NCBI GenBank assembly: GCA_945900685.1
Contig: CAMDJS010000006.1
Location: forward strand, 1 to 38,758
Source of the DNA: Bordetella parapertussis
Lineage (GTDB): Bacteria; Pseudomonadota; Gammaproteobacteria; Burkholderiales; Burkholderiaceae_C
Length of the DNA: 38,758 nt
Direction of reading: 5' to 3'
In this document: positions 33,729 to 38,758 of the stretch, in pieces
How the letters are laid out: the number at the start of each line of letters is the position of its first letter
Position numbering within the stretch: position 1 is the first letter of the stretch
The notes under the pieces: generated by a model
Database searches by the model: none
The model's input: the letters and a program-made list of their open reading frames with translations, nothing else
What the model was told of the DNA's origin: nothing
Made by a program: the position numbers and the translations under genes

Positions 33729-34640
33729 TTACTCGTAAGAAGGGCCGGCAAACTCGGACCAGGCCTGTTTGGCGGGGTCGGCTTGGAGGATTTTATTTTT
33801 CAGTGCGGCGATGACTTGAGGGTCGCAGAGTTGCGGGTGGCTCATACAGACTTTGGCAATCGCTTCAATTTCCGCTTCACGCGCTTTGCCGTTCAAAGCC
33901 TGCAAAATCACCGCCACACCTTCAGCGTTGGCGCACGGCACCGCGCAGCGCCAAATTTCAGGGGCAATAAACCGGTCAGCGGCCCATCGCTCTTGCACCA
34001 GTTTGATCAGCACAATCGATAAGTCCAGGTTGTAGCGCTCATCCACACCTTGGATTTGCCAGATGGATGAATCCAGAAAGAAGGCTTTGACGATCATCTG
34101 GTTCCAGGCGGCTTCGTCAAAAAACTCCAAGGGGTAAGGATTGCGGTGCGCCATGGCTTCGTAGACAGGGCGCATGGTGGAGCGGATGGCTTCACGCGCT
34201 TTGTGCTCAAGCGCTTGCGGGTGCGGGAACAGCGCAAAGCCACGGAAGATGGCCAGCAGTTCGTTGATTTCAGACGTGTCCACCAGCAAAGACACTTGGT
34301 GCGCGAAACTGGCGTCATCGGCTTGGTGAAACGCCAAAGTGAAACAAATGCGCGCGGTTTGGTCGACACTCCAGTCGGTCGGGTCAAGCCCATGACGCAG
34401 TTGGGACGCAGCCTGTTGTTCCGCCGCTGTCGGCTGCAAATCTGCTTTGCCGAGTTTGCGCGGTGTCAAGCCCAGCGCCTTGAACCATCTGGCCTGCTCA
34501 GGCTTGGCTTGCAATGCGTTTAATTCAGTCTCGAACCACTGAAACGCTTCAGCAGCCAAACGCGACTTCAACCAACCGCCGAGCAATGCAATGGCTTGGG
34601 GAATCGCCTCGGCGGGAAGATGTTGGTGTTTGGGGTACAT
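33729..34640 (-). CDS. eboA: EboA domain-containing protein
   Basis: Protein of 303 residues, predicted soluble and mostly alpha-helical, with no signal peptide. The recognisable signature is the segment NPYPLEFFDEAAWNQMIVKAFFLDS around the middle, followed by a helical-repeat-like C-terminal part (CANAEGVAVILQALNGKAR). No catalytic motif is known for EboA. It lies 9 bases downstream of eboC and is followed by the ferredoxin gene. The assignment rests on the motif and the gene neighbourhood. Confidence 0.85.
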   Translation of the reverse strand: MYPKHQHLPAEAIPQAIALLGGWLKSRLAAEAFQWFETELNALQAKPEQARWFKALGLTPRKLGKADLQPTAAEQQAASQLRHGLDPTDWSVDQTARICFTLAFHQADDASFAHQVSLLVDTSEINELLAIFRGFALFPHPQALEHKAREAIRSTMRPVYEAMAHRNPYPLEFFDEAAWNQMIVKAFFLDSSIWQIQGVDERYNLDLSIVLIKLVQERWAADRFIAPEIWRCAVPCANAEGVAVILQALNGKAREAEIEAIAKVCMSHPQLCDPQVIAALKNKILQADPAKQAWSEFAGPSYE

Positions 34641-34649
34641 AACAAAACC

Positions 34650-35528
34650 TCAGGTGCCCGGTATGAATTTTTGAAACAAACGGCAAATCACATAGGCCAC
34701 TATACAGGCGGCTACCCACGGCCAAGAGCCGCCGGCCAGAGCGACAGCGGCAGCATCTAGCAAGGCGCAGGCAGCAATCAACTGCGCCACCGCGCGCGGC
34801 ACATCCCCGCCTTGGCGACGCAGCGCGAGCAAGCGCACGGCGTACACATTGGCAGCGGCCAGCAGCAACAAGGCAAGGATCGCAGGCGTTGTCAGATTGA
34901 AATTGGCTAAGAAGATCACGAAGGGTGCCGCCAGAATCGCCAGCGGCCACAGTCGGTCGATGCGATCCAGACTTTCTTGTTTGGCGGCATAGGTGAGACC
35001 AGCGATATGCGTGAATACCGCGAGCATGCCCCACACCAACGCGGTGGGTGTCAAGTCGGCAAAAGCCCAGGCTGCCACCACATACACCAGCGCCCGACAA
35101 CTGCCCATGATGACCGGCGAAATCACATTGCCCTTATGCCAAGCGTTGTACAAAAGAATGGTCAGGCTCAAAGCCACACCCGCTTGAACGGCCAAAGCGC
35201 CATAGGGTGCGACGATAAAAATACCCGCCATCAACAGCGCGCAGCCGATTGCAGACACGGCTTTGGCGGAAATCTGACCGGAGGGAATAGGGCGTCCAGG
35301 GCGTTCACGCGCATCGATATCCGCATCAAAGGCATCGTTCAAATACATGCCACCGGTGTAGAACAATGTGATGGCCAACATGATCCACAACAACTTCGCC
35401 GGGTCTGTTTGCACACCGGCCAGGAAAGCTCCCGCCAGCACATTGGTCCACACCGTGGGCAGGTTGGAGACTCTGCCGATCTTGAGCATCATGGCCAGCC
35501 GGGCTAAGGGGTTTGTTGAGTGTGTCAT
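34650..35528 (-). CDS. eboC: UbiA-family prenyltransferase, EboC
   Basis: Integral membrane protein of 292 residues with about eight or nine hydrophobic helices. The first Asp-rich motif, which binds prenyl diphosphate through magnesium, is NDAFDADIDARERPGRP. The second motif expected in UbiA enzymes lies near KQESLDRIDRLWP, where the Asp pattern DRIDR is visible. Members attach a polyprenyl chain to an aromatic or quinone-like acceptor; the EboC acceptor is not known. It overlaps the eboE stop as ATGA (35525-35528), so the two are translationally coupled. Confidence 0.88.
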   Translation of the reverse strand: MTHSTNPLARLAMMLKIGRVSNLPTVWTNVLAGAFLAGVQTDPAKLLWIMLAITLFYTGGMYLNDAFDADIDARERPGRPIPSGQISAKAVSAIGCALLMAGIFIVAPYGALAVQAGVALSLTILLYNAWHKGNVISPVIMGSCRALVYVVAAWAFADLTPTALVWGMLAVFTHIAGLTYAAKQESLDRIDRLWPLAILAAPFVIFLANFNLTTPAILALLLLAAANVYAVRLLALRRQGGDVPRAVAQLIAACALLDAAAVALAGGSWPWVAACIVAYVICRLFQKFIPGT

Positions 35529-36727
35529 GACATCAGTGCCTGTTTGACGAACAGCAATTCACGGGCGATCGCCTGTGCTTTGGTTTCGGTTTTCAAGGAT
35601 GCAGGCAGCACATCCCAGGTATAGGTTTCCACTTCAAGGTGTGAAGAGAAGCCCTCGAGTTTGCAGGCCTGAATGGTTTGTAACAACTGCGCTTGCGTCG
35701 TGGACATATCGCCTGCATGTGCCAGAAATACCGGCACATGGCAATGCACCCGCCATTCGCCATCGGCTTGACCTTCGGTGAAAGCCTGCGTCGCTTGTGG
35801 CAAATCCAGAAAGCGTTTTAACCCTTGCTGTCCTTGTACCACCACTTGGTGAAGGTAAACCGCATCGTCAAATTGACGCACTGTGTCTAGCAGGGCGTGG
35901 CTCATGGCAGGAATACGCACCGCGCTGGAGAGTTGAATTTTCGGTATGCCAATGCCCGTGTCACGCAAACTGCGCATGGCTTGCATCGGGTCTTCAAACG
36001 CCACCGCGCTGTGACACACGTCAAAGCACACACCTAAGTGTTGTTGCAAGGCTTGCATGGATTGTTCATTCGAGCAACCCAGCATCTGTGAGAGTTTCTT
36101 GATTGACTCGGCGCTGCGCACATGTTGTGAGATGAAGTCAGCCGCTTCTTGCGTGGTTTCTAAATAGCAAGCCGGTTCGGGTTCGAGCGCCAAGGCAATG
36201 AATTTGCCGCTGCTTTGGTATGTACGAACCAGATGCGCCACGCAGAGCAACAGGTTGTCGAGTATGCGGTCCATGGCGCCGGGCGCGTCAGCGGCGTCTC
36301 GAAAACCGACAGGCACGGTGGAGATACTGCCGCTCACTGCCTCAGGCAGCAAGGCTGCCAAAATCTCAATACAAGCCGTTGTGTAGCGAACCCGCTCATC
36401 GCTGGTCCAGTTGGGCAAATACACATCTTGTTTAACTTTGACACCATGGAACTTGCCATAAGGAAATGCGTTCAAGGTGAACACATAGGCGTTGAGTTGT
36501 TTCAATTGTTGTTGAAACGCCTGCAATTCATCAGGCTGTTGCAAGCTGAAAGCGGCTTGACCAGAGAGGCGCAAGCCAATGCCCATGGGCGCGCCGTCTG
36601 TGAGTGCATCGCGAATAGGCGGCACAAACACATTCAAGCTGTCACGAACATCAGCCCAGCTTTCCCCTGCATGTATGTTGGTGCAATAGGAAAGATGCGG
36701 TTGGGCTTTCAGTTGCGGCAGATGCAT
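35525..36727 (-). CDS. eboE: EboE, xylose-isomerase-like TIM barrel protein
   Basis: Protein of 400 residues with sugar-phosphate isomerase/epimerase-like barrel features: the start LSYCTNIHAGESW, the strand LALEPEPACYLETT carrying acidic residues, the CFDVCHSAVAFEDP strand with Asp/His, and a terminal HLEVETYTWDVLP strand. These acidic and histidine residues at strand ends fit a divalent-metal site. Reaction and substrate are unknown. It starts 4 bases after eboD and overlaps eboC. The name follows the established ebo nomenclature by domain type. Confidence 0.85.
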   Translation of the reverse strand: MHLPQLKAQPHLSYCTNIHAGESWADVRDSLNVFVPPIRDALTDGAPMGIGLRLSGQAAFSLQQPDELQAFQQQLKQLNAYVFTLNAFPYGKFHGVKVKQDVYLPNWTSDERVRYTTACIEILAALLPEAVSGSISTVPVGFRDAADAPGAMDRILDNLLLCVAHLVRTYQSSGKFIALALEPEPACYLETTQEAADFISQHVRSAESIKKLSQMLGCSNEQSMQALQQHLGVCFDVCHSAVAFEDPMQAMRSLRDTGIGIPKIQLSSAVRIPAMSHALLDTVRQFDDAVYLHQVVVQGQQGLKRFLDLPQATQAFTEGQADGEWRVHCHVPVFLAHAGDMSTTQAQLLQTIQACKLEGFSSHLEVETYTWDVLPASLKTETKAQAIARELLFVKQALMS

Positions 36728-36731
36728 CGCA

Positions 36732-37979
36732 TTATTTGCGTTGTTTCAGCCAGGCGATAGATTCGGTGACCCAGGTGTCATTGATTTCATGCACCTCAAT
36801 GCCTTTGCCGATGGCGCTGAGCAAGGTGATGGTGAGTTCACCGCCTAAGTGTTCTCTGAACTCGGCCAGGCCTTGCAACACGGCCAAGCGGCCGCTGCCG
36901 TTACGAGCTTCCAGATGGTCATTCCAGAGTTTGAAGCCGAGCGTGACCAGCAATTGGTGCACACGCAAGTCTTCGCCCGCAGGCAGCAAACCGGCCAGCA
37001 CAGAGTAATGCGCATCCAGCGCAATGCCGATGGCCACCGCTTCACCGTGGCTGAGCAATTGCTGTTCGGTCATGCGCTCGAGTTTGTGCGCCACCCAGTG
37101 GCCGTAGTCCAAGGGGCGGGCAGAGCCGGATTCGAACGGGTCGCCGCCATGGGCGATTTGGTTCATGTGAATTTGCGCGGAACGCTTGATCAGGTAGGAC
37201 ATGGGCACGGTTTCAAACCGAGCCAAGGCCAGCGCGTTACTTTCCAGCCAGAGGAAGAATTCGCGGTCACGGATCAAGGAGACTTTCACGGCTTCGGACA
37301 TGCCGCAGCGTTTTTCGCGAGCAGGCAGTGAATCGATGAACACTCCGTCGTTGATGACGGCCCAAGGTGGCGCAAAGGTGCCGACCAGATTTTTCAGACC
37401 CAGCCAGTTGACAGCGTTTTTCACGCCGACGCCGCTGTCGTCTTGGCCCAGCACGGTGGTGGGGAAACGGATGTGGCGCACGCCACGGTGAAAAATGGCG
37501 GCTGCATAACCGACCGCGTCCATGATGGCGCCGCCGCCGATGGCGATCGTGTAGGAGTGGCGATCGATGGCCTTGTCAGACAGAATTTTCAACAAATTGG
37601 TGATGAAGTCTGGGTCGTTTTTACATGCTTCACCGCCCCTCAACACCACGATATCACCGACCAAGTCGATGGACTCGTTGTGGGCAGTGAAATACGCTTG
37701 GATTTGACCGGAGAGATGCGGCAAGGCCTCTGCCACACCGCCATCAACAAACACCGCCACGCGATGGCGTTTGCCGGGTTCGCGGCGGCGCAATACATCC
37801 AGCAAATGCAGATTGACAGGGTCAAACGCATGGCGCGTGAAAACCACCGGGTACTCGTATTCCACAGCGAAGCGTTGCACCTGCACACTGTCGACGATGG
37901 CGCGTGCCTCTTTGCTGTCGTCAACTGGGGAGTCAGCTGTTTTTCTTTGCTTGTTGGGGTAGTGGTAAATATTGTTCAT
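36732..37979 (-). CDS. eboD: EboD, sugar phosphate cyclase / 3-dehydroquinate synthase-like
   Basis: Protein of 415 residues of the dehydroquinate synthase superfamily. The NAD-binding part is AIGGGAIMDAVGYAAA with FPTTVLGQDDSGVGVKNAVNW; metal ligands are the Glu in MSEAVKV and the histidines in LDYGHW and LSHGEAV. The motif GVGVKNAVN and the stretch FESGSARPLDYGHWVAHKLE resemble the 2-epi-5-epi-valiolone synthase-type cyclases more than housekeeping AroB, which reads VGGKTGVN. It therefore may not act in the shikimate pathway. It lies 29 bases after eboF and 4 before eboE. No clear Shine-Dalgarno sequence precedes the ATG. Confidence 0.85.
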   Translation of the reverse strand: MNNIYHYPNKQRKTADSPVDDSKEARAIVDSVQVQRFAVEYEYPVVFTRHAFDPVNLHLLDVLRRREPGKRHRVAVFVDGGVAEALPHLSGQIQAYFTAHNESIDLVGDIVVLRGGEACKNDPDFITNLLKILSDKAIDRHSYTIAIGGGAIMDAVGYAAAIFHRGVRHIRFPTTVLGQDDSGVGVKNAVNWLGLKNLVGTFAPPWAVINDGVFIDSLPAREKRCGMSEAVKVSLIRDREFFLWLESNALALARFETVPMSYLIKRSAQIHMNQIAHGGDPFESGSARPLDYGHWVAHKLERMTEQQLLSHGEAVAIGIALDAHYSVLAGLLPAGEDLRVHQLLVTLGFKLWNDHLEARNGSGRLAVLQGLAEFREHLGGELTITLLSAIGKGIEVHEINDTWVTESIAWLKQRK

Positions 37980-38008
37980 GGTTGTTTAAAGTCAAAAATC
38001 AAAATTTT

Positions 38009-38758
38009 TTAAATGGCTTTGGATTCAGCGCCGAAGATGTGTTGCAAAGCAATGCGTTTGATGTCGGTGGCTGAAACCTGTTCAGGCAATAAAGAAGGTG
38101 TGTCGGTCATGACCAAGGGGCCGTCCTGCGGGTCGTCAGTGGGCCTGCCGTGCGAGCCTTTGACCAAGGTGGCGTCCAGCGGAATGACATCCATCAGCAT
38201 GCGAAAACCCAGCATTTTTTTCACCAGTTTCCAAATGATTTTGACCTTGGGGAAGGAAATCGCAGGATCTAAAAACAATTCAACTGGGTCATAGCCAGCT
38301 TTGCGGTGGATCTCCACCGTGCGGGCAAAGTCGGGTGCCAGTGTATCGTCCAGCCAGAAATAGTAGGTGAACCATGAGCGTGCATCAGACATGACGACCA
38401 ACTCGCCGCTGCGCTCGTGGTTGATATGGTGTTCAGTCTGTTCGGATTTGTCCCAGACCGATTCCACGCCCGCGATGCTTTGCAGCAATTGCTTGACCTG
38501 TGGAATCAGCGCCGGGTTGCGGACATAGATGTGTGCAATTTGGTGGTCGGCCACGGCAAACACCGCTGAGGTGGTTGGGTCGAGCATTTCATGGCCGTCT
38601 TCCATGCGGACTTGCAACCAGCCTTCGCGGCGGAAGTGGCGGTTGAGGTGAATCGGGCGGTCAACCGGCGTGATGCCGTATTCGGACAAGACCATGACTT
38701 TGCGGCCATGCTTTTGCGCAAAATCGATCAGGTCTCCCACCACTTGGTCTACCTCTTG
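38009..38758 (-). CDS. eboF: EboF, alkaline-phosphatase-superfamily (nucleotide pyrophosphatase-like) protein, C-terminal part
   Basis: The frame is open to the window edge, so the N-terminal half with the catalytic Thr/Ser is outside. The visible ~249 residues match the C-terminal half of nucleotide pyrophosphatase/phosphodiesterase proteins: VLSEYGITPVDRPIHLNRHF, AVFAVADHQIAHIYV, and KGSHGRPTDD, whose His is a metal ligand in the family. At the first of these the expected SDHG metal motif reads SEYG. It is the first ebo gene in the visible run, read toward eboD with a 29-base gap. Whether eboB precedes it cannot be seen. Confidence 0.82.
   Translation of the reverse strand, partial: QEVDQVVGDLIDFAQKHGRKVMVLSEYGITPVDRPIHLNRHFRREGWLQVRMEDGHEMLDPTTSAVFAVADHQIAHIYVRNPALIPQVKQLLQSIAGVESVWDKSEQTEHHINHERSGELVVMSDARSWFTYYFWLDDTLAPDFARTVEIHRKAGYDPVELFLDPAISFPKVKIIWKLVKKMLGFRMLMDVIPLDATLVKGSHGRPTDDPQDGPLVMTDTPSLLPEQVSATDIKRIALQHIFGAESKAI

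Noticed and set aside
36732..37979. Calling this gene aroB
   Set aside because: Superfamily is right, but the active-site motifs and the ebo neighbourhood argue against the housekeeping shikimate enzyme.

Overview
The window reads as a stretch of a betaproteobacterial chromosome, most likely order Burkholderiales. The evidence is the ftsK-lolA-rarA gene order, a long-form queF, a DinB with the extended finger region common in that order, and moderate-to-high GC judged by eye. Coding density is high: 36 protein-coding loci are called (34 intact or window-truncated genes and 2 remnants), plus one tRNA. I see no rRNA, CRISPR array, insertion sequence or prophage. Taxonomic placement below order is not attempted.

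Left part (1-10.7 kb): the C-terminal part of ftsK, lolA, a shortened deoxyinosine-DNA glycosylase relic and rarA. Then come a 2Fe-2S/FAD oxidoreductase, a YeeZ-like epimerase and an Old Yellow Enzyme in alternating orientation. A Tat-exported PhoX-type phosphatase follows, then a bidirectional terminator, tRNA-Leu(CAA), cysM overlapping a NUDIX hydrolase gene, and tusA.

Middle part (10.7-25.8 kb): valS carries an in-frame 15-bp tandem repeat inside its catalytic core. Upstream of it lies a three-gene oxidative operon (VOC protein, flavin monooxygenase, FrnE/DsbA-like protein) with a symmetric candidate operator before it. On the plus strand rubrerythrin, a CCG-domain Fe-S oxidoreductase, a DUF3501 protein and YaaA lie in a row and look like a peroxide/iron-handling unit; an alpha/beta hydrolase and queF follow. 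On the minus strand are a dienoyl-CoA-isomerase-like crotonase, dinB, and an M48 lipoprotein protease with a beta-rich C-terminal extension. The ribosome binding site of the protease gene lies in one arm of a 10-bp inverted repeat.

Right part (25.9-38.8 kb): an alpha-hydroxy-acid oxidase gene diverges from benE across a 9-bp dyad, suggesting aromatic acid use. Next are an acyl-CoA synthetase, three small secreted proteins, a PQQ-type sugar dehydrogenase and a cytochrome c remnant that has lost its heme site. The window ends in a tightly packed minus-strand ebo cluster: eboF (cut by the window edge), eboD, eboE, eboC, eboA, then a dicluster ferredoxin. In cyanobacteria ebo genes take part in moving a scytonemin precursor to the periplasm; their chemistry is still unsettled. 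This cluster, with its sugar-phosphate-cyclase-like EboD, an EboF whose metal motif is altered, and an attached ferredoxin, is the best candidate for an under-described system here.
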